Part shown: positions 25,151-34,829 of the stretch, piece after piece
Layout: each line of letters starts with the position of its first letter
How positions within the stretch are numbered: position 1 is the first letter of the stretch
Assembly: GCA_041601945.1 (NCBI GenBank)
Contig: JBFIHG010000012.1
Span: 1 to 60,670, forward strand
Direction: 5' to 3'
Length of the DNA: 60,670 nucleotides
Origin: JBFJKD01 sp041601945
GTDB lineage: Bacteria; Pseudomonadota; Gammaproteobacteria; Pseudomonadales; Porticoccaceae
Translations under genes and position numbers: made by a program
Notes under the pieces: generated by a model
Database searches by the model: none
The model's input: the letters and a program-made list of their open reading frames with translations, nothing else
What the model was told of the DNA's origin: nothing

Positions 25151-26707
25151 ATGAGCAATACCACGAAAAAAGAACGGTTGATTATTTTCGACACTACCTT
25201 GCGCGACGGCGAACAAAGTCCGGGCGCGGCGATGACCAAAGAAGAAAAATTACGCATTGCCAAGGCGCTGGAAAAATTGCGGGTGGATGTTATCGAGGCG
25301 GGATTTGCTACATCCAGTCAGGGTGATTTCGAGGCGGTGAAAAGCATTGCCCAGACGATCAAGGACAGCATTGTGTGCAGTTTGGCGCGTACTACACACG
25401 CCGATATTGAGCGCGCGGCGGAGGCTCTGGCTGGTGCGAATGCCGCCCGTATTCACACCTTTATCGCCACCTCGCCGATTCATATGCAATACAAATTGCA
25501 AATGACACCAGATCAGGTGCTGGAGCAGTCGATCGGTGCAGTCAAACTGGCGCGTAACTTTGTCGACGACGTGGAATTCTCTCTCGAGGACGGCAGTCGC
25601 TCTGAGTTTGATTTTATGTGTCGTGTGATTGAGGCGGTCATTAATGCCGGTGCGCGCACCATCAATGTGCCGGACACGGTTGGTTATGGCGAACCGGGTG
25701 AGTACGGCGCCATGATCGGTCGTCTTATCGCGGCGGTGCCCAATTCGGACAAAGCGATATTCTCTGTGCACTGTCACAACGACCTGGGTCTTGCGGTCGC
25801 CAATTCGCTGTCGGCCGTGATGCACGGCGCGCGGCAGGTCGAATGTACGATCAATGGATTGGGCGAACGGGCTGGCAACGCTTCCCTCGAAGAAATCGTG
25901 ATGGCGGTGCGCACACGCAAGGATGTCTACCCGGTGGAAACCGGCGTGGATACGACACAAATCGTATCTGTATCCCGCCTGGTCTCAACGATCACCGGTT
26001 TTCCGGTGCAACCGAACAAGGCTGTAGTTGGCGCCAACGCGTTTGCCCATGAATCCGGCATTCACCAGGACGGGGTGCTCAAGTACCGGGAAACCTACGA
26101 AATCATGAAGGCTCAGGATGTGGGCTGGAATACGAACCGTCTGGTGCTGGGTAAATTGTCGGGTCGCGCTGCGTTTGCGGCACGTCTCGCCGAACTGGGC
26201 ATTCCGTTTGATAACAAGGCGGACATGAACCGGGCGTTCGTGCGCTTCAAGGAACTCGCGGATAAAAAGCGCGAAATTTACGACGAAGACTTGCAGGCGT
26301 TGGTAACGGAAGTGCAGATGGGTGAGGCCGAGGAAAATTACTCCCTGGTGTCGCTGGACGTTTCCTCGAAAACCGGACGTGCCCCCCACGCGGAAATAAC
26401 GTTGCGCACTCACGGCAACGATCACACCGTTGCGGCAGAAGGTGATGGCCCGGTGGATGCAGTATTTCGCGCCATCGAAAAAGTTGCGCAAAGTCACACC
26501 GAGCTGAAACTGTATTCGGTGAATGCCATCACTACCGGTACGGATTCTCAGGGAGAAGTGACGGTCAGGCTGGAAAAGGGTGGCCGCATTGTCAACGGAC
26601 AGGGCGCTGACACGGACATCATAGTGGCCAGTGCCAAGGCGTATTTAAACGCCCTGAACCTGATGGGTAACCCCGACCGCATGCACCCGCAGCGGGATGG
26701 TGTGTAG
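25151..26707 (+). CDS. leuA: 2-isopropylmalate synthase
   Basis: Condenses acetyl-CoA with 2-ketoisovalerate, the first committed step of leucine synthesis. The 518-residue protein starts with IIFDTTLRDGEQSPGA (metal-binding Asp and catalytic Arg), has the HCHNDLGLAVANSL motif at about residue 205 and the C-terminal leucine-sensing domain (about 390-510). Length and motifs match the E. coli-type enzyme. Leucine regulation may also act through the leader peptide upstream. Confidence 0.98.
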   Translation: MSNTTKKERLIIFDTTLRDGEQSPGAAMTKEEKLRIAKALEKLRVDVIEAGFATSSQGDFEAVKSIAQTIKDSIVCSLARTTHADIERAAEALAGANAARIHTFIATSPIHMQYKLQMTPDQVLEQSIGAVKLARNFVDDVEFSLEDGSRSEFDFMCRVIEAVINAGARTINVPDTVGYGEPGEYGAMIGRLIAAVPNSDKAIFSVHCHNDLGLAVANSLSAVMHGARQVECTINGLGERAGNASLEEIVMAVRTRKDVYPVETGVDTTQIVSVSRLVSTITGFPVQPNKAVVGANAFAHESGIHQDGVLKYRETYEIMKAQDVGWNTNRLVLGKLSGRAAFAARLAELGIPFDNKADMNRAFVRFKELADKKREIYDEDLQALVTEVQMGEAEENYSLVSLDVSSKTGRAPHAEITLRTHGNDHTVAAEGDGPVDAVFRAIEKVAQSHTELKLYSVNAITTGTDSQGEVTVRLEKGGRIVNGQGADTDIIVASAKAYLNALNLMGNPDRMHPQRDGV

Positions 26708-26728
26708 CCGGTGACCGAGGGGCGTGTC

Positions 26729-27481
26729 GTGGATGTTCAACTGCGGGACTGGTACCTGGCGGCGCTAGGGGTGACGCCTTACCGCCGGCGCACCCCTCGG
26801 GGTAGCAAACGCGAACTGAGTGGGGATAACGCGCAGGATGGCGTGGATAGTGCCGCGGGTACGTTGACGGGCCCGGTGGATCGGGTGGTAAAAAATGAGG
26901 CGCATGTGCCACTAACCGCTGCAGAAATGCCGGGAAATCGTTCTTCGGAGGGCATCGCGGAGCGGAGTACATCGACGCTTGAGAGTGTAGAGGTTCCAGA
27001 CGTTGCTGCTCCCGAAGTGCCTGCGGCGGCGGTATATCGTTCGCGTATTGCGTGCTGGCAACCAGTGGCTGATGTGTTGGTGTTGGGTGCCTGTGCGCCC
27101 GGGCAAATTCCGGAACCCGCTGAATTGGTGTTGCTGGCCAATATTCTACGGGCCATCAAGCGCTTGCCGGGAGATTTGCCCGCCCCGGAATTCCTCGACT
27201 GGCCGCCCACGGTGGGTGCCGCTGGGGATGTCGCTGGTGCGCGGATTAATCTCGCCATGTTCCTGGCGGGGCGCGCCAAAGTGCGACCGTTCCAGTGGGT
27301 GCTGGCAATGGGCGATGGGCTGACAGAACTGCTGGTTCCTGCACAACATCTGCTGGAAAGTCGTGGGTTACTCGAGTGTGGCGCAACAGCTATTTTCACC
27401 CCGGGGCTGGCCGCGATGGCGGCCGACCCGGCCTGCAAAGCGGCGACCTGGGCGGCCATTCGTTTTCTGGAAAACGGCTAA
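26729..27481 (+). CDS. holD: DNA polymerase III psi subunit-like protein
   Basis: Recognised by its two ends: the N-terminus VDVQLRDWYLAALGVTPY resembles the clamp-loader-binding peptide of psi (RDWQLQQLGIT), and the C-terminus DPACKAATWAAIRFLENG resembles psi's last helix. Position directly before rimI is the same as in E. coli. Psi links the chi/SSB contact to the clamp loader. At 250 residues it is far longer than E. coli psi (137); residues about 15-105 are a low-complexity, Ala/Glu/Arg-rich insert that looks disordered. The GTG at 26729 follows GAGGGG; another GTG at 26711 is in frame. Confidence 0.7.
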   Translation: MDVQLRDWYLAALGVTPYRRRTPRGSKRELSGDNAQDGVDSAAGTLTGPVDRVVKNEAHVPLTAAEMPGNRSSEGIAERSTSTLESVEVPDVAAPEVPAAAVYRSRIACWQPVADVLVLGACAPGQIPEPAELVLLANILRAIKRLPGDLPAPEFLDWPPTVGAAGDVAGARINLAMFLAGRAKVRPFQWVLAMGDGLTELLVPAQHLLESRGLLECGATAIFTPGLAAMAADPACKAATWAAIRFLENG

Positions 27482-27489
27482 AGCCTGCC

Positions 27490-27963
27490 GTGGACGACAG
27501 CAGCGGCGATGTCGTCATCGTTCCGGCCGAACGCCATCACCTCGATAGTCTGTGCAAAATAGAATCCCAGGTTTCGCCGTTTGCGTGGACCCGCGGCGAG
27601 TTTGAACAAAGCCTCCACGACCACCGGTGTTACGTTTTACTGCGTAACAAAAAAGTACGCGGTTACGTCATTTTTTTGCCGATACTGGACGAAGTCGAGT
27701 TGTTAAATATTGCCGTTGCACCTAATTTCCAGGGCGAGGGGCTGGGTCGCGCATTACTACATTTTTTGATCGAGGATGTTAAGGCTTTCGCAGAAAAAAT
27801 TTTTCTGGAAGTGCGAGCCAGCAATATTCCTGCGATTTCCCTGTACAAGCAGCATGGATTCGCGCAAACCGGCGTGCGGCGCGCTTACTATCACGCCGCA
27901 CATGGGCGCGAAGATGCGCTACTGATGTGTCGCAATCTAGCGCCCACTGCACCGTCGTCGTAG
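27490..27963 (+). CDS. rimI: ribosomal protein bS18 N-alanine acetyltransferase
   Basis: A GNAT acetyltransferase of 157 residues that acetylates the N-terminus of ribosomal protein S18. Motifs in order are ISQ-like SQVSPFAWTRGEFEQSL, LLNIAVAPNFQGEGLGRALL (acetyl-CoA loop Q-G-x-G-x-G) and EVRASNIPAISLYKQHGF, followed by GVRRAYY. The GTG at 27490 gives the usual length; the frame is open far upstream inside holD. It is eight bases behind holD, as in E. coli. Confidence 0.93.
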   Translation: MDDSSGDVVIVPAERHHLDSLCKIESQVSPFAWTRGEFEQSLHDHRCYVLLRNKKVRGYVIFLPILDEVELLNIAVAPNFQGEGLGRALLHFLIEDVKAFAEKIFLEVRASNIPAISLYKQHGFAQTGVRRAYYHAAHGREDALLMCRNLAPTAPSS

Positions 27964-28093
27964 TGTTTTTCCGTGACCCCCAATACTCGCATCCGTGCTT
28001 CGACAGTCATCGCGTGTTGTACCTGACGGGGGTGACCATTACAATGAATTCTTCCCTGGAACCGATAGCGCAATAATATAACAGGAGCACATT

Positions 28094-28546
28094 ATGGATT
28101 GGTTATATTGGCACTGGCTGGTGCTGGGGTTGGGGCTGATCGTTATTGAAATATTTTTACCCAGCTTCACTGTCGTCTGGTTCGGGCTTGGCGCTATCGT
28201 CGTGGGTATTCTGCTCTGGATTTTTCCCGCTCTTGGCATCGGGTTGCAGGTACTGGTGTGGACAGTCACATCCACTTTATTTGCCATTGCCTGGTTTCGG
28301 TATTTCAAACCGAAAATGATTGATAAAACCGTGGCTGGGTTATCCCGGGAAGCTGCGGTTGGCAAGGTTGGTCAAGTTATCAAGGCGCCCTTTCAGGGTG
28401 GTCGCGGGCGCGTGCGATTCAGTATCCCCGTGCTTGGCGAAGATGAATGGGAATTTATATCGAAACAGGAAGGCATTAACGAGGGCGATCGGGTGGTGGT
28501 TACGGATTTTTCCGGAAACGCGCTGATCGTCGACAAGCAGGTTTAA
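28094..28546 (+). CDS. NfeD-family membrane protein
   Basis: A 150-residue protein with membrane helices at about residues 6-28, 32-50 and 54-70, then a soluble OB-fold domain (about 85-148) with GKVGQVIKAPFQGGRGRVRF. NfeD proteins are usually encoded next to an SPFH/stomatin partner and help organise or process it; the next gene is exactly that. AGGAG precedes the ATG. Confidence 0.93.
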   Translation: MDWLYWHWLVLGLGLIVIEIFLPSFTVVWFGLGAIVVGILLWIFPALGIGLQVLVWTVTSTLFAIAWFRYFKPKMIDKTVAGLSREAAVGKVGQVIKAPFQGGRGRVRFSIPVLGEDEWEFISKQEGINEGDRVVVTDFSGNALIVDKQV

Positions 28547-28616
28547 TTAATCTGGCTGATTAATAGAAGCGGCGCGCAATTCTGCGCGTAACGTGTTCGA
28601 TCACATGGAGAACAAT

Positions 28617-29468
28617 ATGGACGGCACCGTAGTTATATTTGCACTTTTGGCCGTGGCGGTTATCACTCTGTTCAAGGGCGTGCGGCAGGTGCCGCAAGGC
28701 TATAAATGGGTGGTGCAGCGCCTCGGAAAATTTCACATAACTCTGGCTCCAGGTCTTAATTTTATTATTCCCTATGTGGATACGGTGGCCTATAAGGTCA
28801 CCACAAAAGATATCGTGCTCGACATTCCTTCCCAGGAAGTGATTACTCTGGACAATGTGGTGATCATCGCCAATGCGGTGGCGTATATAAATATTCTGTC
28901 GCCGGAAAAAGCGGTATATGGGGTCGAGGATTACGAGCTGGCGATTCGCACGCTGGTGCAAACATCTTTGCGTTCTATCGTTGGTGAAATGGCGCTGGAC
29001 GCTGCCCTGTCCTCCCGCGATCAAATTAAGGCCAAACTCAAAGCGTCCATCTCCGACGATATTTCCGATTGGGGTATTACCCTTAAAACCGTGGAGATTC
29101 AGGATATTAATCCGTCCATGACCATGCAAAAAGCCATGGAAGAGCAGGCCGCGGCCGAGCGTTTGCGTCGCGCTACGGTTACCCGCGCCGATGGTGAGAA
29201 ATCCGCGGCTATTCTCGAAGCCGATGGACGCCTGGAAGCATCCCGTCGCGATGCCGAAGCCAAGGTGGTGATTGCTCAGGCGACCAAGGAGGCCATTGAA
29301 AAAGTGACCGACGCCATTGGACAGAATGAATTGCCGATTATGTATTTGCTTGGCGAGCGCTACGTGGATTCAATTAAAACCATGGCCACCTCCCAAAACG
29401 CAAAATTTTTGGTATTACCGGCCGATATTCCCGCCGCGGTGCGAGGCATTATGAGCAATTTGAAATAA
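28617..29468 (+). CDS. SPFH/band 7 (stomatin-like) protein, QmcA type
   Basis: A 283-residue membrane-anchored protein: one N-terminal hydrophobic helix (about 3-20), the band 7 domain from VPQGYKWVVQRLGKF to DWGITLKTVEIQDI, and a long charged coiled-coil with AAAERLRRATVTRADGEKSA. Such proteins form ring-like scaffolds in membrane microdomains. The ATG at 28617 follows GGAG by eight bases; an ATG 12 bases earlier is in frame. It forms a pair with the NfeD gene 70 bases upstream. Confidence 0.93.
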   Translation: MDGTVVIFALLAVAVITLFKGVRQVPQGYKWVVQRLGKFHITLAPGLNFIIPYVDTVAYKVTTKDIVLDIPSQEVITLDNVVIIANAVAYINILSPEKAVYGVEDYELAIRTLVQTSLRSIVGEMALDAALSSRDQIKAKLKASISDDISDWGITLKTVEIQDINPSMTMQKAMEEQAAAERLRRATVTRADGEKSAAILEADGRLEASRRDAEAKVVIAQATKEAIEKVTDAIGQNELPIMYLLGERYVDSIKTMATSQNAKFLVLPADIPAAVRGIMSNLK

Positions 29469-29601
29469 CGGATGGCTGGTTGCGGGTCGACAATGATTCA
29501 GCCCGCTGAGGCAGTATTTTGGTAGTTTTTCAAATGGGTTCACAATATTGAACTAAGTTAAGGAGTAGTGTCACGGTTTAAAATCCGCAGGGAGTTGAAA
29601 A

Positions 29602-30837
29602 ATGAATAAGAAAAATTCAGCGATACACCGCAATAGTGTTCCCTCTGTATGGCGTTTGCACTGTCTGGGCCTGGTACTGATCGGTATCAGCTTAGGCAGT
29701 TACGGCGCCGATCAATTTGATACCAGTCTGGCATGGCCCCTGTGTGGGCGCATCGTTGAAGAAATTCCGGCGTGGAATCCCGTGGACGGGTGCCCGCCCC
29801 AGCGTTGGGGTGATGCGCAGTACAGCGATGAGCCGGTGTCTTCCCCGTTCGGTTCGCGACCGCTGGTTTCCGGTAATTATCGCTACGATTTTCACCGTGG
29901 TATCGATATCCCCGCAGCGTTTGGCACGCCGGTATTCGCGGTTACAGGCGGAGAAGTACGCATTGCCGGTAATAATGGCGGTTATAGTGATCCATTGGTG
30001 CAACTGCGCCATTTTCGACCCGGTGCAATCAGCTGTACAAGCGCGGGCTGCTATCACAGCAACTATATGCATCTCAGCAGCTGGGTGGTAACCGCCGGGG
30101 AAACGGTCAACAAAGGACAATTGTTGGGCTATACAGGCATCAGCGCCAGCGGATTTGAGCATCTGCATTTTGAAATTCGCAACGCCCCCGCGTCCGATCC
30201 TTTTAGCAGTTGGTCGCGGGACGCCATTAATCCCCTGGGGGTGTTGCCCTATAGTTCCAGCGAGGGGGTTACCCTGCAAATTGATGCGGTAACCGGGCTG
30301 GATACGGGCACCCCGCAAGTGGAGGTCACTGTGACCAGCCCGCGGGCAGATATCGTGCGGGTCGAACTGGCCCTGTATAACAGTCGCGGCAAGGAAATCA
30401 AACAGCCAGGCAATACCGCGGATTCTCGGGGCTACAATGTTTATCCTTCCTGGTTTGATATGGACCTGTGGAATTTTCAGTACAGTCACAAGGATAGCGC
30501 CAATATTCCCTGGGAAAGTTTCGGCGCCGGCGGCGCTAACGAGTGCCCGTTTCATGAAGCCCATGGGGCGAGCTACGATGCCAATGTGCATATGGACGAG
30601 CAGGACCCGGCAAATTTCCAACACGGCCTGTTCAACGGTGTCAGGGTGCGACCGGATCTCTACCACGGCAGCTATTACCTGAATCTGACATTTATGGAGC
30701 TGGCGGGTCCTGCGGCCTGCGTGGTCGCAACCGCCTATCCCCTGAATGCCATTGCCGTGAGTACCCGGTTCGGCAACTGTAAGGCCCTGGACGGGGGTAA
30801 GGGTGGCGGTAAGCCCGCACAGGGAAAAAATTCATGA
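29602..30837 (+). CDS. M23 family metallopeptidase, exported
   Basis: A 411-residue zinc peptidase of the LytM type, which would cut peptide cross-links in peptidoglycan or act on other periplasmic substrates. A signal peptide (about 17-37, RLHCLGLVLIGISLGSYG) is followed by the catalytic domain at about 90-200 with HRGID (His and Asp ligands), YMHLSSW and HLHFE (the HxH motif). Residues 220-411 are an uncharacterised beta-rich extension. AGGGAG precedes the ATG. The gene stands alone. Confidence 0.88.
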   Translation: MNKKNSAIHRNSVPSVWRLHCLGLVLIGISLGSYGADQFDTSLAWPLCGRIVEEIPAWNPVDGCPPQRWGDAQYSDEPVSSPFGSRPLVSGNYRYDFHRGIDIPAAFGTPVFAVTGGEVRIAGNNGGYSDPLVQLRHFRPGAISCTSAGCYHSNYMHLSSWVVTAGETVNKGQLLGYTGISASGFEHLHFEIRNAPASDPFSSWSRDAINPLGVLPYSSSEGVTLQIDAVTGLDTGTPQVEVTVTSPRADIVRVELALYNSRGKEIKQPGNTADSRGYNVYPSWFDMDLWNFQYSHKDSANIPWESFGAGGANECPFHEAHGASYDANVHMDEQDPANFQHGLFNGVRVRPDLYHGSYYLNLTFMELAGPAACVVATAYPLNAIAVSTRFGNCKALDGGKGGGKPAQGKNS

Positions 30838-30958
30838 TGACGATAGCGCGTCGGATTGAAAGTTAGCTGGCCGAGCTTTGCGATAAACTGCGGCACCAGG
30901 GGAACAATATCGAGCACTGCGCGCAACCTGAGCAGGTGCGGCTCTGTGTTAGTACAGC

Positions 30959-30964
30959 TATAAT
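30959..30964 (+). promoter_or_regulatory. candidate -10 box of prfC
   Basis: TATAAT, 35 bases before the prfC ATG; no good -35 hexamer is seen at the right distance. Confidence 0.4.
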
Positions 30965-30999
30965 ACGCGCCGCTCTCGCTATCCCCATGTGTTGTACTT

Positions 31000-32580
31000 A
31001 TGAGTTCGTATCAAAAAGCCCTGTCGTTGCGCCGCACCTTCGCCATTATTTCCCATCCCGATGCCGGCAAGACCACCATCACTGAAAAATTGTTGTTGCT
31101 CGGTCGCGCCATTCAGATCGGTGGCACCGTCAAGGGCCGCAAAAGTGATCGCCATGCGACCTCCGACTGGATGGCCATGGAAAAAGAGCGCGGCATTTCC
31201 GTCACCTCATCGGTGATGCAGTTTCCCTACCGTGAGCGCACGGTTAATTTGCTGGACACCCCGGGTCACGGCGATTTTTCCGAAGACACCTACCGTACAC
31301 TGACCGCGGTCGACTCGGTGCTGATGGTGATTGATGCGGCCAAGGGCGTGGAGGAGCGCACCATCAAATTGATGGAGGTGTGTCGTCTACGCACCACGCC
31401 GATCCTCAGTTTTATCAACAAGCTGGACCGGGAAACCCGCGATCCGGTCGATGTGCTCGACGAAATTGAAGCGGTATTGAAAATTTCCGCCGCGCCGATC
31501 AACTGGCCCCTTGGCATGGGTAAGCGCCTTAAGGGCGTGTACGATTTTAGTACTGACACGGTGCATGTATACCGGACCGGGCAGGGCAGCCGTATCCCCG
31601 ACGATGAACAAATAAAAGGGCTGGGCAGCGCAGCCACCAGGGAACTGCTGGGTAGCGATTACGACGAGATGGTGGCGCAAATAGAACTGGTCAGGGGTGC
31701 GACCCCGGAGTTCGACCTGGATGCCTATCTCGCGGGCGAGCAGACGCCAGTATTTTTTGGCACGGCGCTGGGTAATTTCGGCGTGCGCGAAATGCTCGAC
31801 CATTTTGTCGAATGGGCCCCTGCGCCCCTGCCGCGTGCCGCCAACGAACGGGAAGTGACTCCAGGAGAAACCAGTTTTTCCGGTTTCGTGTTTAAAATTC
31901 AGGCCAACATGGACCCCAACCACCGGGATCGCATTGCGTTTTTGCGAATTTGTTCTGGGACCTACCGGCGCGGTATGAAAATGCGCCACGTGCGCCTCGG
32001 CAAGGACGTGCGTATCGCAGATGCGGTCAGTTTTCTGGCGGGTGATCGGGAGCAGGTGGAGGAGGCCATTGCCGGGGACATTATCGGGCTGCATAACCAC
32101 GGTACGATTCAGATCGGCGATACCTTTACCGAGGGGGAATCGCTGAAATTCACCGGTGTCCCACATTTTGCGCCAGAATTATTTCGCTTAATCAGATTGC
32201 GCGATCCGTTAAAGACCAAACAGCTGCGCAAGGGCTTGCAGCAGCTCTCGGAAGAGGGCTCGGTGCAGGTATTTTTCCCTCTCGCCAACAACAACGTACT
32301 GGTGGGTGCGGTCGGGCAGTTACAGTACGAAGTGGTCGCCTATCGCCTGCGGGAGGAATACGGTGTCGAAGCGATTTACGAACCGGTAAATATTTATTCG
32401 GCGCGCTGGGTAGACTGTGACGATGAGCGCGTCATGGTGCAGTTTCGCAGCAAGGCTGGGGATAACCTCGCACTGGATGGTGGTGGGCACCTGACCTATC
32501 TGGCGCCGACTCGGGTGAATCTTGGGCTTACCCAGGAACGCTATCCGCAGGTGGTGTTTCGCGCCACGCGAGAACACTAG
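31000..32580 (+). CDS. prfC: peptide chain release factor 3
   Basis: Translational GTPase that recycles RF1/RF2 from the ribosome after termination. The 526-residue chain has G1 HPDAGKTT, DTPGHGDFSEDTYR (G3) and NKLD (G4), and an RF3-specific C-terminal half with QLQYEVVAYRLREEYGVE. Length matches E. coli RF3 (529). Confidence 0.98.
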   Translation: MSSYQKALSLRRTFAIISHPDAGKTTITEKLLLLGRAIQIGGTVKGRKSDRHATSDWMAMEKERGISVTSSVMQFPYRERTVNLLDTPGHGDFSEDTYRTLTAVDSVLMVIDAAKGVEERTIKLMEVCRLRTTPILSFINKLDRETRDPVDVLDEIEAVLKISAAPINWPLGMGKRLKGVYDFSTDTVHVYRTGQGSRIPDDEQIKGLGSAATRELLGSDYDEMVAQIELVRGATPEFDLDAYLAGEQTPVFFGTALGNFGVREMLDHFVEWAPAPLPRAANEREVTPGETSFSGFVFKIQANMDPNHRDRIAFLRICSGTYRRGMKMRHVRLGKDVRIADAVSFLAGDREQVEEAIAGDIIGLHNHGTIQIGDTFTEGESLKFTGVPHFAPELFRLIRLRDPLKTKQLRKGLQQLSEEGSVQVFFPLANNNVLVGAVGQLQYEVVAYRLREEYGVEAIYEPVNIYSARWVDCDDERVMVQFRSKAGDNLALDGGGHLTYLAPTRVNLGLTQERYPQVVFRATREH

Positions 32581-32649
32581 CCCGGGGGCGATTGCTCGCA
32601 CCGCGAAAAACTGGCAATCTTGACGCATAATAATGTTGCTGGTTTGCCC

Positions 32650-33237
32650 ATGACCGCTTTGCCCGCTATTGCCCCACACCATCGCCACCACCGCGCTCGT
32701 ATGACGTGCCGTCTGGCGCATGTCGTTTTGAATCGTTGTGGCTGGCGGGTCATCGGTGAATTTCCAGAGCAACGTCGCTTTATTATTGTTGCGGGTCCAC
32801 ATACCTCCAACTGGGATTTCGTGTATGGCATGCTGGCGGTACTGGCCCTCGACGTACGTATTCACTGGTTGGGAAAAAATACCCTGTTTCGCGCGCCCCT
32901 GAAAACCACGATGACCTGGCTCGGTGGAATTCCGGTCGATCGCAGTAATCCTGCCGGTGTCACCGATGCTATTGCCGAAAAGCTGCGTAGCGCACAGGCC
33001 ATGGCACTGGTCATTACGCCGGAAGGAACCCGCAGTAAAGTGGGAAAATGGAAAACTGGATTTCTGCGTATTGCCAGGGCTGCGGACTGCCTGTTACTCC
33101 CGGCGACCATCGATTTTGCCACTAAAACCATTGCGCTCGAGTCATTAATCACTCCCAGTGAAGACGCCGACGCTGATATCGAACGTATCCGTGGGATTTT
33201 TGCCGGAGTGACGCCCCGTAACCCCGATAATTTCTGA
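32650..33237 (+). CDS. PlsC-like lysophospholipid acyltransferase
   Basis: A glycerolipid acyltransferase-fold protein of about 195 residues. The catalytic HX4D box reads HTSNWD and the second block PEGTRSK, with GGIPVDRS between them, as in 1-acyl-glycerol-3-phosphate acyltransferases. Start choice is uncertain (TTG 32620, ATG 32650 or ATG 32701) because no strong ribosome site is visible. Acyl acceptor unknown. Confidence 0.85.
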   Translation: MTALPAIAPHHRHHRARMTCRLAHVVLNRCGWRVIGEFPEQRRFIIVAGPHTSNWDFVYGMLAVLALDVRIHWLGKNTLFRAPLKTTMTWLGGIPVDRSNPAGVTDAIAEKLRSAQAMALVITPEGTRSKVGKWKTGFLRIARAADCLLLPATIDFATKTIALESLITPSEDADADIERIRGIFAGVTPRNPDNF

Positions 33238-33316
33238 GCGCCTATCTGGTTTGCCGCGTTCGGGCGAGATGTTATTGTGGGTAGATCGCCGCTCCAAATT
33301 TAATCGGGCCAGGCTC

Positions 33317-33757
33317 ATGCAGGTACCACGGATTACGCATATCGCGTTGCACGTCGAGGACATCGATGCCTGTGTCGAGTTTTATCGCGAATTTTGCGCC
33401 ATGGGCGTGGTACATGCCCGCACTGCGGGAACACAACGCATTGTCTGGCTGGCAGAGCCCGGTCGGGAAGAGGATTTTATTTTCGTGGTGATGAACGGCG
33501 GCCAGAATTTGCACTTGCCCGACCGGGATTATCGTCATTTTGGCTTCGCACTCGACAGCCGCGCGGCGGTGGATAATATTGCTGCCCGAGGGGCATCCAG
33601 GGATTGTCTGGTATGGGCGCCCCGAGATGAACCCTTTCCGGTGGGGTACTATTGCGGGCTGCGGGACCCGAACGGTAATTTTGTCGAGTTTAGTTATGGA
33701 CAACCTCTCGGGCCGGGTGCGCCAAATGTCGCGACTTTACCCCCTGAGCAGTCCTGA
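33317..33757 (+). CDS. VOC (glyoxalase/dioxygenase-fold) family protein
   Basis: A 146-residue protein with the two beta-alpha-beta-beta-beta units of the vicinal oxygen chelate fold. RITHIALHVEDIDACVEFY starts the first, and HFGFALDSRAAV and RDPNGNFVEFSY form the second, providing candidate metal ligands His near residue 6, His near 71 and Glu in NFVEF. Substrate unknown. The ATG at 33317 was taken over the longer frame because the fold begins right there. Confidence 0.85.
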   Translation: MQVPRITHIALHVEDIDACVEFYREFCAMGVVHARTAGTQRIVWLAEPGREEDFIFVVMNGGQNLHLPDRDYRHFGFALDSRAAVDNIAARGASRDCLVWAPRDEPFPVGYYCGLRDPNGNFVEFSYGQPLGPGAPNVATLPPEQS

Positions 33758-33866
33758 CTGACGGCTCTACAGGTATTGATCCACCACAAGCACAGCGAAA
33801 AAAAATCGCCGCTTCCGATCCGAATGCGCTACCTTATCGTTGTCGCGAGGTGCTTTCAGGTGGTTA

Positions 33867-34829
33867 ATGGAATTTAAAGATTACTACGAAATTCTTGGTG
33901 TGGATCGCGCTGCCAGCCAGGACGACATTCGTCGTGCTTATCGCAAACTGGCGCGCAAATATCACCCCGATGTTAGTAAAGAGGACAATGCGGAACAACG
34001 CTTCAAAGAGGTTGGTGAAGCGTATGAGGTGCTCAAAGATCCAGAAAAACGCGTTGCCTACGATCAACTGGGTGCCAACTGGCAGGCTGGACAGGATTTT
34101 CAGCCGCCGCCGGGGTGGGACACGGGTTTTGAATTTAGCGGCGCCGGGTTTGATACCGGCACGCGGGGTGCAGCTTACAGCGATTTTTTTGAAGGGCTAT
34201 TCGGGACAGCACAGTTCGCCGGCGGCCCCGGAGGATTTGGCGGCCGCGCGTCGCGAGCGGGTCACGGACAGGATCACCATGCCCGGATCGCCATTGATCT
34301 GGAAGACGCGTATCGGGGTGCGACCCGGGCTATAACCTTGCGTGCAGCGCAGCTGGATGAACAGGGTCGAATACATGTCAGGCCGCGCACTCTGAATGTA
34401 AAAATACCAGTGGGCGTCAGGCAGGGGCAGCATATCCGTCTGTCTGGTCAGGGCGAACCGGGTCGCGACGGGGTGGCTGGGGATTTGTATCTCGAAGTCG
34501 CGTTCAATCCCCATAGCCTGTATCGCGTGGACGGACACGATGTGTATCTGGATTTGCCTATGGCACCCTGGGAGGCGGCCCTCGGCGCGGCCGTCAAGGT
34601 GCCCCTGCCGATGGGGATGGTTGAAATGAAAATTCCGCCGGGTTCAGCTAGCGGTAAAAAACTGCGTTTAAAAGGCAAGGGCATTCCGTCCCAGCCGCCC
34701 GGAGATTTTTACGTGATATTGCAACTGGTGCTGCCGCCGACAACCACGGATAAAGCGCGCGAGCTGTATCGCGCGTTGCAACAGGAAACGAGCTTTAACC
34801 CACGTAAAACTTGGGGGGGTGCCGAGTGA
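33867..34829 (+). CDS. cbpA: DnaJ-family co-chaperone/curved DNA-binding protein
   Basis: A 320-residue type II J-protein: J-domain (residues 1-70, EFKDYYEILGVDR, HPD in KYHPDVSK), Gly/Phe-rich linker (about 85-135) and two C-terminal peptide-binding domains with GVRQGQHIRLSGQGEPG. It stimulates DnaK and can bind DNA. The ATG at 33867 matches family N-termini. Its stop overlaps the start of cbpM, the specific modulator. Confidence 0.95.
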   Translation: MEFKDYYEILGVDRAASQDDIRRAYRKLARKYHPDVSKEDNAEQRFKEVGEAYEVLKDPEKRVAYDQLGANWQAGQDFQPPPGWDTGFEFSGAGFDTGTRGAAYSDFFEGLFGTAQFAGGPGGFGGRASRAGHGQDHHARIAIDLEDAYRGATRAITLRAAQLDEQGRIHVRPRTLNVKIPVGVRQGQHIRLSGQGEPGRDGVAGDLYLEVAFNPHSLYRVDGHDVYLDLPMAPWEAALGAAVKVPLPMGMVEMKIPPGSASGKKLRLKGKGIPSQPPGDFYVILQLVLPPTTTDKARELYRALQQETSFNPRKTWGGAE

